In this document: one piece after another, positions 1 through 7,873 of the stretch
Layout: every line of letters starts with the position of its first letter
Position numbering within the stretch: position 1 is the stretch's first letter
Source of the DNA: Paenibacillus sp. PK3_47
Lineage (GTDB): Bacteria; Bacillota; Bacilli; Paenibacillales; Paenibacillaceae
DNA length: 64,000 bases
NCBI RefSeq assembly: GCF_023520895.1
Contig: NZ_CP026029.1
Coordinates: 5,394,001-5,458,000 of the forward strand
Direction of reading: 5' to 3'
Notes under the pieces: generated by a model
Databases searched by the model: none
What the model was told of the DNA's origin: nothing
Seen by the model: the letters and a program-made list of their open reading frames with translations, nothing else
Position numbers and translations under genes: made by a program

Positions 1-194
1 CTGATTCTGCCGGTCCCTGCAGCCTGGCCGTTATGGTATACCAGAATATGCGTACAGCCGGCATCCAGTGTATCAAAAGCATCGAATTCCTCTTCCAGAG
101 GCACGCCCTGTTCCTTCACAAAAACCTCTTGTCTAATTTCCTTAGCTGCCTGCAGCTGCGGTTCCTCTGTAATGATCACTGTACTGGTATTCAA
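1..194 (-). CDS. GNAT family N-acetyltransferase, 3' end cut off by the window
   Basis: The minus strand reads an N-terminus of about 64 residues containing EIRQEVFVKEQGVP, then EEEFDAFD and a HILVYHNG strand ending in a GTGRIR motif. This is the start of a YjcF/ElaA-like GNAT acetyltransferase, which transfers acetyl from acetyl-CoA to an amine; the substrate is unknown. The start is a TTG at 194, placed 10 bases after AAAGGA. The acetyl-CoA binding motif lies outside the window. It is divergent from the MarR gene at 318, with a palindrome between them, so the MarR protein may control it (inference). Confidence 0.85.
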   Translation of the reverse strand, partial: MNTSTVIITEEPQLQAAKEIRQEVFVKEQGVPLEEEFDAFDTLDAGCTHILVYHNGQAAGTGRI

Positions 195-276
195 TGCTCT
201 TCAGTCCTTTATGATGGATTTCTTAGGCGGGACAAGTCATAATTCAATTATCCGCTTTATAAAGTTACTCCAATAA

Positions 277-292
277 TGTTGTATATGCAACA
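277..292. promoter_or_regulatory. Candidate MarR operator between divergent genes
   Basis: TGTTG-TATATG-CAACA is an inverted repeat with perfect 5-bp arms and an AT-rich centre. It sits 26 bp before the MarR start and 83 bp before the GNAT start. MarR dimers usually bind short palindromes of this size, often in the promoter they share with a divergent gene. The site is seen directly; its use as an operator is inferred. Confidence 0.45.
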
Positions 293-317
293 AAAATATA
301 AACTGGGAGTTTTGCAG

Positions 318-770
318 ATGAAAGAAATCCTCCGTGAAATTGGAATGATCGCCAGGGCGCTTGATTCCATCAGCAATATTGAATTTAAGGAAATTGATCT
401 CACCCGGGGGCAATATTTATATTTGGTACGGATCTGCGAGAACCCGGGCATTATTCAGGAAAAGCTTGCTGAAATGATCAAGGTGGACCGTACAACGGCC
501 GCCCGGGCGGTGCAGAAGCTGGAGCTGCAGGGGATGATCGAGAAGAAAAGTGACGGGGAAAACAAAAAAATCAAAAAAATCTACGCCACTGACAAAGGCA
601 GGGAGGTCTACCCTTTTCTGATGAGAGAGGGGAATTACTCCGACAGGATGGCTCTGCAGGGGGTTTCTGACGAAGAAACAGAGACGCTTTATAAGCTTCT
701 TGTAAAGGTGAGAAAGAATGTGGAGGCCGACTGGGAGCAGGTGAAAAAGGGGCACAAAAGAGATTATTAA
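318..770 (+). CDS. MarR family transcriptional regulator
   Basis: A 150-residue winged-helix regulator. It opens with an amphipathic helix (MKEILREIGMIARALD), followed by RGQYLYLVRI and the MarR recognition region KLAEMIKVDRTTAARAVQKLE, then a wing with a KKIYATDKG segment and a C-terminal dimerisation helix. The length is normal for the family. I chose ATG 318 because GGGAG lies 8 bases upstream; an in-frame ATG at 276 has no such site and overlaps the palindrome at 277-292. The gene is divergent from a GNAT acetyltransferase, a common MarR arrangement, so autoregulation and control of that gene are likely. The ligand cannot be guessed. Confidence 0.92.
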   Translation: MKEILREIGMIARALDSISNIEFKEIDLTRGQYLYLVRICENPGIIQEKLAEMIKVDRTTAARAVQKLELQGMIEKKSDGENKKIKKIYATDKGREVYPFLMREGNYSDRMALQGVSDEETETLYKLLVKVRKNVEADWEQVKKGHKRDY

Positions 771-869
771 GCCACAAATTTGCACATGGGCAAAAAATAT
801 GGTCTAATTTTTATATAATCTAATCCCCAGCATTTCAGTCTGCATAAGAATAATAGAGGAGGCGATTTT

Positions 870-1115
870 ATGTTCAAAAAGCTGATACAAAAGGTGATTC
901 ACTCTGCCCAGAATTCGGGACACCACAAGCATTCCAGCAGTCACCGGGGAAGGAGAGGGAACGCTCATTATTCCAGTTCCGGTAAAAAGCGCATGTCCTA
1001 CCGTTATTCCAGCAGCGGTTACAGGCCGAAAAGAGGCAGCTCTTCAGATTACCGTCACGGCAGCGGGCATAAGGGGCATAAATATTACAAGAACAGATAC
1101 GGAAGCTCCAGCTGA
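870..1115 (+). CDS. Small, very basic Ser/Gly/His/Tyr-rich protein
   Basis: An 81-residue protein behind a strong site (GAGGAGG, 7 bases before the ATG). After a short helix (MFKKLIQKVIHSAQ) it is low complexity: repeated SSSG, HK, GHKGHK, YRYSSSGYR blocks, rich in Ser, Lys, Arg, His and Tyr, with almost no acidic residues. I recognise no domain. The composition recalls spore-coat proteins such as CotG, or a nucleic-acid binding protein. It is convergent with a Ser/Thr kinase gene ending 8 bp away. Expression is unproven, but the ribosome site and clean ends support a real gene. Confidence 0.65.
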   Translation: MFKKLIQKVIHSAQNSGHHKHSSSHRGRRGNAHYSSSGKKRMSYRYSSSGYRPKRGSSSDYRHGSGHKGHKYYKNRYGSSS

Positions 1116-1123
1116 TTCTTTCC

Positions 1124-1939
1124 TCAGCGGAGCCCCGGAAGAATCCGTTCCAAATCGGAGACGAACCCGGAAGTGTCCGGATAAGGGTTGCCTTCTTCAA
1201 GCAGCCTGAGGAGAATTTCCCTGAGTTCACCGGAGAGCTGTAATTCTTCCATCCAGCCTGCTTCCGGAGCATCGGGTTCAGGGCTGAATTGAGAGTAAAG
1301 CATGAAAAGCATCAGATGTCCGATATCATATAAATCCGACTGTATCATGGCAGGCTTTGACGGTGTTGTACTGTTGAAGCCTGCTTTAATCTGCTTATAA
1401 AGATCCGAACCGCTGTTACCGAGCGGAGCCGAAAGGCCAAAATCGATTAAATAGAGCTGATCTTCCTTCATAATTACGTTCGGTATACGCAGATCGAGGT
1501 GAACAAAACCTTTATCATGTATATATTTCACGCGCTCCATCAGCTGCAGCGTCCAGTTTACGGTATCTCTTTCCCCGAACGTCCTGCCTTCTGCAAAAAT
1601 GGAGTCCTCCAGCGTTTTCCCTTCGATATAATCGATTACTAGCGATACAGAGCGCTTTTCTTCAAAAAAGTCCCGGCAGGCCGGAATGAAGGGATGCTCA
1701 AGCGCTGACATCACTTCTTTTTCCCAGGCCAGCATTTGCTGCCCGGTTCCTTTCTTGCTCGGCTTGGCCTGCTTGACCGCTACGGTCTGCTGATGCTGTT
1801 CATCCAGGCACCGGTAAGTAATACCGTAGCTGCCCAGCCCGATGGGCGATATCACTTTGTATCTGTCACCGATATAACTTCCAGGCTGAAGGGGATAATC
1901 TGTCCAAGCCTGGAGAAATCCTTTAATATATTTGTACAC
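1124..1939 (-). CDS. Small Ser/Thr protein kinase, single domain
   Basis: A 271-residue eukaryotic-like kinase with no membrane segment or sensor domain. Visible parts: glycine loop GLGSYG (about residues 35-40), catalytic Lys in VAVK (56), the catalytic loop HLDLRIPN (147-154; Asp149, Asn154) and DFG (166-168). The loop is not the standard HRDLKPxN; HxDxRIPN is typical of a small Bacillus-type group (YbdM/YrzF-like, from memory). The GTG start at 1939 follows AAAGGGG by 9 bases; the longer open frame upstream overlaps the next gene and lacks kinase sequence. Likely cytosolic, phosphorylating Ser/Thr in an unknown partner. The neighbouring Ser-rich basic protein is a candidate substrate (inference). 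Confidence 0.85.
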   Translation of the reverse strand: MYKYIKGFLQAWTDYPLQPGSYIGDRYKVISPIGLGSYGITYRCLDEQHQQTVAVKQAKPSKKGTGQQMLAWEKEVMSALEHPFIPACRDFFEEKRSVSLVIDYIEGKTLEDSIFAEGRTFGERDTVNWTLQLMERVKYIHDKGFVHLDLRIPNVIMKEDQLYLIDFGLSAPLGNSGSDLYKQIKAGFNSTTPSKPAMIQSDLYDIGHLMLFMLYSQFSPEPDAPEAGWMEELQLSGELREILLRLLEEGNPYPDTSGFVSDLERILPGLR

Positions 1940-1987
1940 GCCGATTAACCCCTTTGTGTGTAAAACCGGATCGAATAGGAGAGAGTT

Positions 1988-2494
1988 GTGAACATGAATA
2001 ATAATACAACAGTAGTATACCGGTTTAGCCGGATGGAAGAGCAAGAGGCAAGACAAATTGCGGATTGGAAATACGAGCCCCCGTATTCCATGTATAACTC
2101 GAACGATCCGGAAGATATCGGGGAGCTGATGGACGGTTCCTATTACGCTGTACATACCTATGACCATGAACTGATCGGTTTCTTTTGCTTCGGCCAAAAT
2201 GCCCGGGTTCCCGGAGGAACGGAGCAGGGATTGTACACAGGAGACCATGTGCTTGATATCGGGCTTGGGCTGAAACCGGAATATACGGGAATGGGACGCG
2301 GACTTGGTTTTCTGAGAGCAGGTCTTGACTTTGCCGCAGCCGAATTTAAGCCTGATAAATACAGACTGACTGTCGCCGCATTTAACAAGAGGGCTATCTC
2401 CCTGTATCACACCGCCGGATTTAATGTCATAGGTGCCTTCATCAAGCAGAATCCGGGCAACAGCATGGAATTTGCAGTCATGGAATTAGGCTGA
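1988..2494 (+). CDS. GNAT family N-acetyltransferase
   Basis: About 168 residues. The N-terminal YRFSRMEEQEARQIADWKYEPPYSMYN block and the later DIGLGLKPEYTGMGRGLGFLRAGLDFA region (acetyl-CoA pyrophosphate loop, here TGMGRG) identify a GNAT enzyme of the kind often called YkkB/RimI-like. The C-terminal YHTAGFNVIGAF fits the last strand of the fold. Start is GTG 1988, 6 bases after AGGAG; ATG 1994 is also possible. It is divergent from the kinase gene with under 50 bp between starts, so they may share a control region. Substrate unknown. Confidence 0.87.
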   Translation: MNMNNNTTVVYRFSRMEEQEARQIADWKYEPPYSMYNSNDPEDIGELMDGSYYAVHTYDHELIGFFCFGQNARVPGGTEQGLYTGDHVLDIGLGLKPEYTGMGRGLGFLRAGLDFAAAEFKPDKYRLTVAAFNKRAISLYHTAGFNVIGAFIKQNPGNSMEFAVMELG

Positions 2495-2500
2495 TTATAA

Positions 2501-2869
2501 TTACCGCCAAAAGGTTGTACAGTCTGCCTTATCCTCAATGTTAAACCGGATCATTTGCTCAAGTAATGCGTAATCAACCGGCCCGTTCCACTTGATGCGT
2601 ACCAGCTCTTTGGTGTGATCATAGCCTGCCTGCACAATGTCCCCGCTAAACCGGTTAATCCCCGCCTTCTCCGGAGCGACAGCCAAATGCTGCTTGGAAA
2701 CGCTGAAGCCTATGATAAACGTCCCGTGGTGAGTGAACATAGGCTGTTTCCAGGCGATTTTGGGTTCAAGTTCGGGGAATGTCTCCGATACCCACTCCAG
2801 TACCTCTTCCGTCCGCTGCCTGTTCTCCGGGTCAGCTATCTGTGCTGTGAACTCCGCAAAAACCTCCAT
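2501..2869 (-). CDS. fra: Frataxin-like iron chaperone (DUF1801)
   Basis: A 122-residue protein of the DUF1801/YdhG family. It carries the family blocks KIAWKQPMFTHHGTFIIGFS, HLAVAPEKAGI and a C-terminal FNIEDKADCTTFWR, and closely resembles B. subtilis Fra, which delivers iron to Fe-S cluster assembly and to ferrochelatase in the cytosol. ATG 2869 follows AGGAGG at a suitable distance. It stands alone and ends 6 bp from the convergent GNAT gene. The family call is firm; the iron role is transferred from the Bacillus protein. Confidence 0.85.
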   Translation of the reverse strand: MEVFAEFTAQIADPENRQRTEEVLEWVSETFPELEPKIAWKQPMFTHHGTFIIGFSVSKQHLAVAPEKAGINRFSGDIVQAGYDHTKELVRIKWNGPVDYALLEQMIRFNIEDKADCTTFWR

Positions 2870-3011
2870 AATGTTTCCTCCTGTACTGGATCATTTTATT
2901 CTTCCGCAAGACGCCCGGACACGATTAGTATAACAATGATTTATATCACTTGCCAGAACTGCGGGTTAACGGGATTCAGTTGACGAACCGGAAGTGAAGC
3001 ACCTATAATAA

Positions 3012-3027
3012 TTAGTGTATGTACTAA
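3012..3027. promoter_or_regulatory. Inverted repeat upstream of the GH51 gene
   Basis: TTAGT-GTATGT-ACTAA lies about 60 bp before the GH51 start in an AT-rich stretch. It could be an operator for a local regulator; none is adjacent. The repeat is seen; the function is a guess. Confidence 0.25.
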
Positions 3028-3054
3028 CTAATTAATATAAATGTTAATGTAATT

Positions 3055-3068
3055 GGACAACGTTTACT
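3055..3068 (-). promoter_or_regulatory. Candidate CcpA (cre) site before the GH51 gene
   Basis: Read on the minus strand the site is AGTAAACGTTGTCC. It differs from the Bacillus cre consensus TGWAANCGNTNWCA only at the first and last base. It lies 20 bp before the arabinofuranosidase start, where CcpA binding would cause glucose repression. This is a motif match by eye only. Confidence 0.4.
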
Positions 3069-3088
3069 AAGCTAAGGGAAGCGGTGAA

Positions 3089-5488
3089 ATGATGGAGACA
3101 AAAGCGGCTTTAAAGGTACTGACAGGACAGAAGGGCGCGGAGTTGGGTGATCTCTTCGGAATTTTCTTTGAGGATCTCAATCATGCGGCAGACGGGGGGC
3201 TCTATGCCGAGCTTGTACAGAACCGGTCATTTGAATTTGATCCTATCGACAATAAGGACTATCATGCATTAACAGCCTGGGAGGCTGTGCAGCGGGGGAA
3301 TGGACAAGCTAAACTTACGGTAGAAGACAGCCGGCCTTTAAATGAACGCAACCTGCATTATGCAGTCATCGATATCGTGGAGGAAGGCAGCGGTGTCGGA
3401 ATTATGAATCTCGGGTTTAACTCGGGGATTCCGGTCAAGGAAGGCGGGCAATACCAGTTCTCGATGTACGCCCGCCGCGACGCAAGCTTTGACAGCCCCT
3501 TAAGCATCCGGATTGAAAGCGCTGACGGCGGGGTTCACGGAGAAACCTTCATCACGGTGAACAGCACGGAATGGGCCAAATATGAGGGCGTTATTGAGGC
3601 AAAAGCTACCGATTACAGCAGCCGGCTTGTTGTTCTGGCCAAGGGGAGCGGCAGGGTGTACCTGGATATGATCTCGCTGTTTCCGGAAAAGACATTTTTG
3701 AACAGACCCGGAGGCCTGCGGGAGGATATTGCGTTGCTGCTTAAGGATATGAAGCCGAAGTTCATGCGTTTTCCGGGCGGCTGCCTTGTCCATGACGGCT
3801 CTCTGAACCCGGATGACCGGGATTCGATGTACAGATGGAAGAACACGCTCGGTGATGTAGCCCAGCGGCCGGCCAGACGCAACAACTGGAGCTATAACCA
3901 GACGCTGGGGCTTGGCTATTATGAATACTTTCAGTTCTGTGAGGATATCGGTGCCAAGCCGATCCCGGTTCTGCCAGGGGCGTATGACCCGCATCATAAA
4001 CGGATCGTTCCGGTCGGTGAGCTGAAGCCGTGGATCGATGATGCGCTGGATCTGATTGAGTTTGCGAACGGGGATACAAGTACGAAGTGGGGCGGTATCC
4101 GGGCTGAACTCGGGCATCCGGAGCCTTTTGGACTGGAATATGTCGGTATCGGCAATGAAGAAGTGGGTGAGCCGTTCTTTGAACGGTATCCGTATTTCCA
4201 CAGGGCGATCAAAGAGAGATATCCTGATATTAAAGTCATCAACTCAAGCGGACCGTTCTCGGCCGGTGCGGAATATGAGCGGGGCTGGAACTCTGCCAGA
4301 GAACATCAATCCGATCTCGTAGACGAGCATTACTATTCCAGTCCGGAATGGTTCCTCGCCAACCACCACCGTTATGATCATTTTAAAGGTGATGAACCGA
4401 AGGTTTTCCTGGGGGAATATGCTTCCTGGGGCAATACCTACTATAATGCGCTGGTGGAAGCTGCCTTCATGACCGGCCTGCAGAACAATGCCCATGCGGT
4501 AGGACTGGCCTGTTATGCGCCTATGCTCTGCAATGTGGATTATGTCAACTGGAAGCCGGATATGATCTGGTTTAACAATCATGAAGTATACGGTACAGCC
4601 AATTATTATGTACAGAAGCTGTTCATGAACCATCAAGGGGATCACTTGCTTGGAGTTGAAGCTGAAGGGTTCGCGCCTCCACAGACCAGCGGCAATCCGC
4701 CGATTACCGGAGCGCTGACACTGGCGGTGGATGCTGCTTCGGCCAGGTTCTCCGGGATTACCCTGACGAATAATTTGACGGGTGAAGTGAAGACATTCGG
4801 CAGCTCCTCATCAGGGATTACAGTGTCAAAGCTGCCTGACCCGGCGCTGAACGGCAAGGATCCTGAAGTGTTTGAGCTAGGCGTAACCGATTGGGAACAG
4901 TATACGCTGAAGCTGAAGGCCGTACGGACTGCGGGGCATAAGGGGTTCCGGATTTATTTTGGCAAACAGGATGAAGCAAATCATCTCTTCTGGGAGATCG
5001 GCGGCTGGCAGAACCAGGATTCCATTATTACCTCAATTGTGCAAAACAGGCACACTGCCCTGACGCACACAATGTTCACTGTGGAAACTAATGTGGAATA
5101 CGATCTGACACTGGAGGTATCAGGAAGACATATCCGCTCCTACATCAACGGAGAGCTGTTCAACGAGACGGAGGATAAGCTTCCGGTCATTGAACCTCTG
5201 TACTACACGGCAAGCCGGGAAGAAGCAACCGGAGACATTATTCTTAAGGCTGTAAATGTTCAGGGGCAAAGTATTGCAGCAGACATCGGGCTAATTGACT
5301 TGCCTGGTGAAGGCATCAATATTGAAGTTTATGAATTGTCCGGACACCGTCCCGAAGACGAAAATAATTTTGAGCAGCCGGCGCTGGTCTCGCCCAAACA
5401 GCACAGCCTAAGTGCTGCTGGCAGCAGCTTTAGTTATGAATTTCCCGAGCAGTCCGTTACGGTTTTCAGAATCAGCCCGAAATCTTAA
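3089..5488 (+). CDS. Multidomain alpha-L-arabinofuranosidase, GH51 family
   Basis: A 799-residue enzyme without a signal peptide, so probably cytosolic. Order of parts: an N-terminal strand block (GDLFGIFFEDLNHAADGG), a CBM4/9-like beta-sandwich (about 45-185), a GH51 barrel beginning with MRFPGGC, and a C-terminal laminin-G/DUF1080-like sandwich (about 580-730) before a short tail. The acid/base Glu is in GIGNEE (about 357) and the nucleophile in GEYASW (Glu443). It is much longer than the roughly 500-residue intracellular type encoded at 14298-15806, and resembles the larger bacterial/plant-like arabinofuranosidases. It should release arabinose from arabinan or arabinoxylan fragments. ATG 3089 follows AAGGGAAG; a second ATG is adjacent. 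It is a single-gene unit with its own terminator. Confidence 0.93.
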   Translation: MMETKAALKVLTGQKGAELGDLFGIFFEDLNHAADGGLYAELVQNRSFEFDPIDNKDYHALTAWEAVQRGNGQAKLTVEDSRPLNERNLHYAVIDIVEEGSGVGIMNLGFNSGIPVKEGGQYQFSMYARRDASFDSPLSIRIESADGGVHGETFITVNSTEWAKYEGVIEAKATDYSSRLVVLAKGSGRVYLDMISLFPEKTFLNRPGGLREDIALLLKDMKPKFMRFPGGCLVHDGSLNPDDRDSMYRWKNTLGDVAQRPARRNNWSYNQTLGLGYYEYFQFCEDIGAKPIPVLPGAYDPHHKRIVPVGELKPWIDDALDLIEFANGDTSTKWGGIRAELGHPEPFGLEYVGIGNEEVGEPFFERYPYFHRAIKERYPDIKVINSSGPFSAGAEYERGWNSAREHQSDLVDEHYYSSPEWFLANHHRYDHFKGDEPKVFLGEYASWGNTYYNALVEAAFMTGLQNNAHAVGLACYAPMLCNVDYVNWKPDMIWFNNHEVYGTANYYVQKLFMNHQGDHLLGVEAEGFAPPQTSGNPPITGALTLAVDAASARFSGITLTNNLTGEVKTFGSSSSGITVSKLPDPALNGKDPEVFELGVTDWEQYTLKLKAVRTAGHKGFRIYFGKQDEANHLFWEIGGWQNQDSIITSIVQNRHTALTHTMFTVETNVEYDLTLEVSGRHIRSYINGELFNETEDKLPVIEPLYYTASREEATGDIILKAVNVQGQSIAADIGLIDLPGEGINIEVYELSGHRPEDENNFEQPALVSPKQHSLSAAGSSFSYEFPEQSVTVFRISPKS

Positions 5489-5511
5489 TTGTTTTTAGAC
5501 CTTACAGCAGA

Positions 5512-5545
5512 GCCCCCAACTCCGGAGAGAAGGGGGTTTTGTTAT
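5512..5545 (+). terminator. Terminator after the GH51 gene
   Basis: A CCCCC/GGGGG stem with an inner CTCC/GGAG stem is followed by TTTTGTTATTTT, 23 bp after the GH51 stop. Confidence 0.75.
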
Positions 5546-5595
5546 TTTAATCAGGATTCGATGTCAATTATGGTCTCCATAATTCATTCAGCGGT

Positions 5596-5700
5596 TTAAA
5601 GGAATTTTTCACGGTCATAAACAGAGATTGCTACATCTTCACGGACCGCTTCTTTGAGGTATGGCATGGCGGCGATGAGGGTTTCGGTAGTGTTAATAAT
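5596..5700 (-). pseudogene. Remnant of the N-terminus of a chemotaxis receptor or similar sensor
   Basis: On the minus strand a strong ribosome site (AGAGGAGAG) is followed by ATT, not ATG. About 34 residues then read TTETLIAAMPYLKEAVRED and ISVYDREKFL before a TAA stop. The block TPYLKE...D...VYDREKFL is the conserved start of soluble YfmS-like methyl-accepting proteins in Bacillales, whose normal length is several hundred residues. Nothing recognisable follows, only more stops. I read it as a decayed gene start left after a deletion. The family match is from memory. Confidence 0.4.
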
Positions 5701-5878
5701 TTTCTCTCCTCTTATGTTACCGGCAGGTGCAGTGTTAAATTTGACCGCTTTACGTTTCCTGAAGCAAAAATTGTGTCGAAGGCCAGTAAAATATATAATA
5801 TAGAGGTGGACTTTGATTACAGAGATCCTGCAGAAGCATAATAGAGCGGGGATCATACATACCAAAGGAGAATGGAAT

Positions 5879-6784
5879 GTGAATGAGAAGCTAAAGCAAG
5901 CATATGACAGGCTGGGGCTGCCTGAAAACGTATCCAGAGAAGAGATTAATAAACGGTTTGATCTGCTGCTCAAACGGCGGCGTTCCAAATCAAAGGATGA
6001 GGAGAGATCGGCACCGGAGGAGGATTTTCAGGCCTTCAAATTCATCCTTGATACGCTGGATAAGCAGGAGATTCAGGAAGCCGAAGAGCAGCGGCTGGCG
6101 AAATACGGCAAGCTGTCCGGAGCTGCAAGCAAATGGGAAGACTTCATGCGGCTCTACAAAACTCATGTGATCATCTCGGTTATTGCTATCATTGTTCTTG
6201 CTGTTGCAGGAAATGCTATTTATAAGAATGTGCAGCATAAAAAATATCTGGCTTCCCTGCCGCCGCTGGATGCAACGATTATGTTCCTCGGCAATTTCGG
6301 CGTACAGGACCCCGACGGGCAGACGGCTGCGCTGGATCAGGCTATTGTGGAGCAGTATCCGGAATGGAAGCGTGTGGAGACCAATATGGTCTATCTGCCG
6401 CGGACGGGACCCGGTGTGGACAGCTTTGATATGAATTATATGCAGAAGGCTGTAGTGGAGCTGGCTGCGAACCATCCCGACATCATTATTCTGGATGAAG
6501 CAACACTGCAGTGGATCGGCGGACAGGACGGATTTCAGAATCTGGAATCCCTTGTCACGGACGGGACCTTGTCCAAAAATGACACCCGGCTGAAGTGGGG
6601 AACGAATGAAGAGAGCGGCGAGGAAGAGCTGTATGGCGTGGATATCATAGATTCGGAGTTTGTAAAGGCCCTGCCGATCAACCATGCTACCGAAGAAATG
6701 ATCATTGGTGTACTCGGTGAAGATGCCGTGGATAAGGCGGCCGGCCTGATCAAACATATCACTGCCAAGAGCAGCGGGGAGTAG
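5879..6784 (+). CDS. Single-pass membrane protein with J-domain-like N-terminus, unknown function
   Basis: A 301-residue protein. The N-terminal 90 residues (LKQAYDRLGLPENVSREEINKRF) resemble the start of a DnaJ-type or related helical domain, without a clear HPD tripeptide. One membrane helix lies near residues 95-115 (HVIISVIAIIVLAVAG). The rest, about 180 residues, should be outside the cell and includes PDIIILDEATLQWIGG, somewhat like a solute-binding fold. GTG 5879 was chosen because AAAGGAG lies 8 bases upstream; the longer frame starts within the upstream region. No function is assigned. Neighbouring genes give no clue. Confidence 0.75.
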   Translation: MNEKLKQAYDRLGLPENVSREEINKRFDLLLKRRRSKSKDEERSAPEEDFQAFKFILDTLDKQEIQEAEEQRLAKYGKLSGAASKWEDFMRLYKTHVIISVIAIIVLAVAGNAIYKNVQHKKYLASLPPLDATIMFLGNFGVQDPDGQTAALDQAIVEQYPEWKRVETNMVYLPRTGPGVDSFDMNYMQKAVVELAANHPDIIILDEATLQWIGGQDGFQNLESLVTDGTLSKNDTRLKWGTNEESGEEELYGVDIIDSEFVKALPINHATEEMIIGVLGEDAVDKAAGLIKHITAKSSGE

Positions 6785-6809
6785 GCTGAAGCCTGTTTGT
6801 CCCAATAAA

Positions 6810-6850
6810 AATAACCCGTGTCCCCCAGTAAACCAGGGACACGGGTTATT
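6810..6850. terminator. Bidirectional terminator between convergent genes
   Basis: A perfect 15-bp stem (AATAACCCGTGTCCC and its complement) with an 11-base loop and A/T runs on both sides serves the membrane protein gene and pdxK. Confidence 0.9.
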
Positions 6851-6918
6851 TGATTTACAGCTGAATTACAAGTCCGGAAGACAGGCTGGTAATTCCGCCT
6901 GCTTCAAGGAGGCTTGTC

Positions 6919-7731
6919 TTAGCGCTCCAGCCGGTAGCCGCCGTGGAACACAGGGCCGACATATTGATTGAATGCATACCCATTCCGGATTGCCGCCGAA
7001 ACAAAGTCCTTGGCTTTGGCAACCGCTTCTTGAACAGACAGGCCGTTCGCCAAGCCGCCGGTGATGGCAGCCGCGAAGGTGCAGCCTGCCCCGTGGTTAT
7101 AGGCCGGTTCAATTTTGGCAGTTTCCAGCACGGTGAATTCGCTGCCGTCGAAGAAGATGTCAATGGCCAGGTCACCGCCGAGGGCTTTACCGCCCTTAAC
7201 GACAACATTTTTGGTGCCGAGCTTGTGGATCAGGCGGGCAGCTTCTTTCATTTCGTCAATGGTGGTCAGCTTGCCGAGACCGGAAAGAACGCCTGCTTCG
7301 AACAGGTTGGGAGTGGCTACGGTAGCCAGCGGAAGCAGCAGATCGCGGATGGCGTTTGCACTCTCCGGATTCAGCACCTCGTCTTCCCCTTTGCAGACCA
7401 TTACCGGGTCAATGACAACATTAGTCTGCAGGTTGTCTTTGATCGCTTTTTCTGCAACCTGTACAATTTCCACGCTTCCCAGCATACCGGTCTTCATTGC
7501 GTCCACAGGACCGCCGGCGAAAATCGTTTTGAGCTGCTCGGCAACAAGGGGAGCGTCAACCGGATAGACATTGTGATGCCAGCCGTTGTCCGGGTCCATG
7601 GTTACGATAGTGGTTAATGCGCTGAAGCCGTAAGTGCCGTACTCCTCAAAGGTTTTGAGATCGGCCTGAATGCCTGCGCCTCCGCTGGAGTCACTGCCGG
7701 CAATGGTTAAGGTTTTGATGATTTTGTTCAA
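6919..7731 (-). CDS. pdxK: Pyridoxine/pyridoxal/pyridoxamine kinase (ThiD-like)
   Basis: A 270-residue ribokinase-superfamily enzyme. It has the N-terminal TIAGSDSSGGAGIQADLKTF motif, VVIDPVMVCKGEDEVLNPE, and the phosphate/anion-hole motif HGAGCTFAAA near the C-terminus. The MDPDNGWHHNVYP segment matches the Bacillus PdxK branch rather than HMP-phosphate kinase ThiD. It phosphorylates B6 vitamers in the salvage route to pyridoxal phosphate. The start is TTG 7731, 8 bases after AGAAGGAGA. It is a single gene; no thiamine genes or TPP riboswitch are beside it, which favours PdxK over ThiD. Confidence 0.9.
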   Translation of the reverse strand: MNKIIKTLTIAGSDSSGGAGIQADLKTFEEYGTYGFSALTTIVTMDPDNGWHHNVYPVDAPLVAEQLKTIFAGGPVDAMKTGMLGSVEIVQVAEKAIKDNLQTNVVIDPVMVCKGEDEVLNPESANAIRDLLLPLATVATPNLFEAGVLSGLGKLTTIDEMKEAARLIHKLGTKNVVVKGGKALGGDLAIDIFFDGSEFTVLETAKIEPAYNHGAGCTFAAAITGGLANGLSVQEAVAKAKDFVSAAIRNGYAFNQYVGPVFHGGYRLER

Positions 7732-7873
7732 GGGTAACGTCTCCTTCTTGTATATAAATGGTCGTACTCTGATTCAGAAGAATCCATACTCCCGATATTA
7801 TAACAAAAATCATTGTCAGCGTCCGCAAAAATGCGGTTTTCAGCATATTGCTTTGTGCGGAGGCGAAAACACT

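Noticed and set aside
417..785. Minus-strand frame antisense to the MarR gene
   Set aside because: Shadow frame without ribosome site; the MarR protein on the plus strand is clear.
1940..2410. N-terminal extension of the kinase frame
   Set aside because: The frame stays open upstream of GTG 1939 but is antisense to a clear GNAT gene and contains no kinase sequence; a good ribosome site precedes the GTG.
6919..7731. ThiD (HMP-phosphate kinase) call
   Set aside because: The MDPDNGWHHNVYP segment and lack of thiamine genes or a TPP riboswitch fit the Bacillus PdxK branch better.
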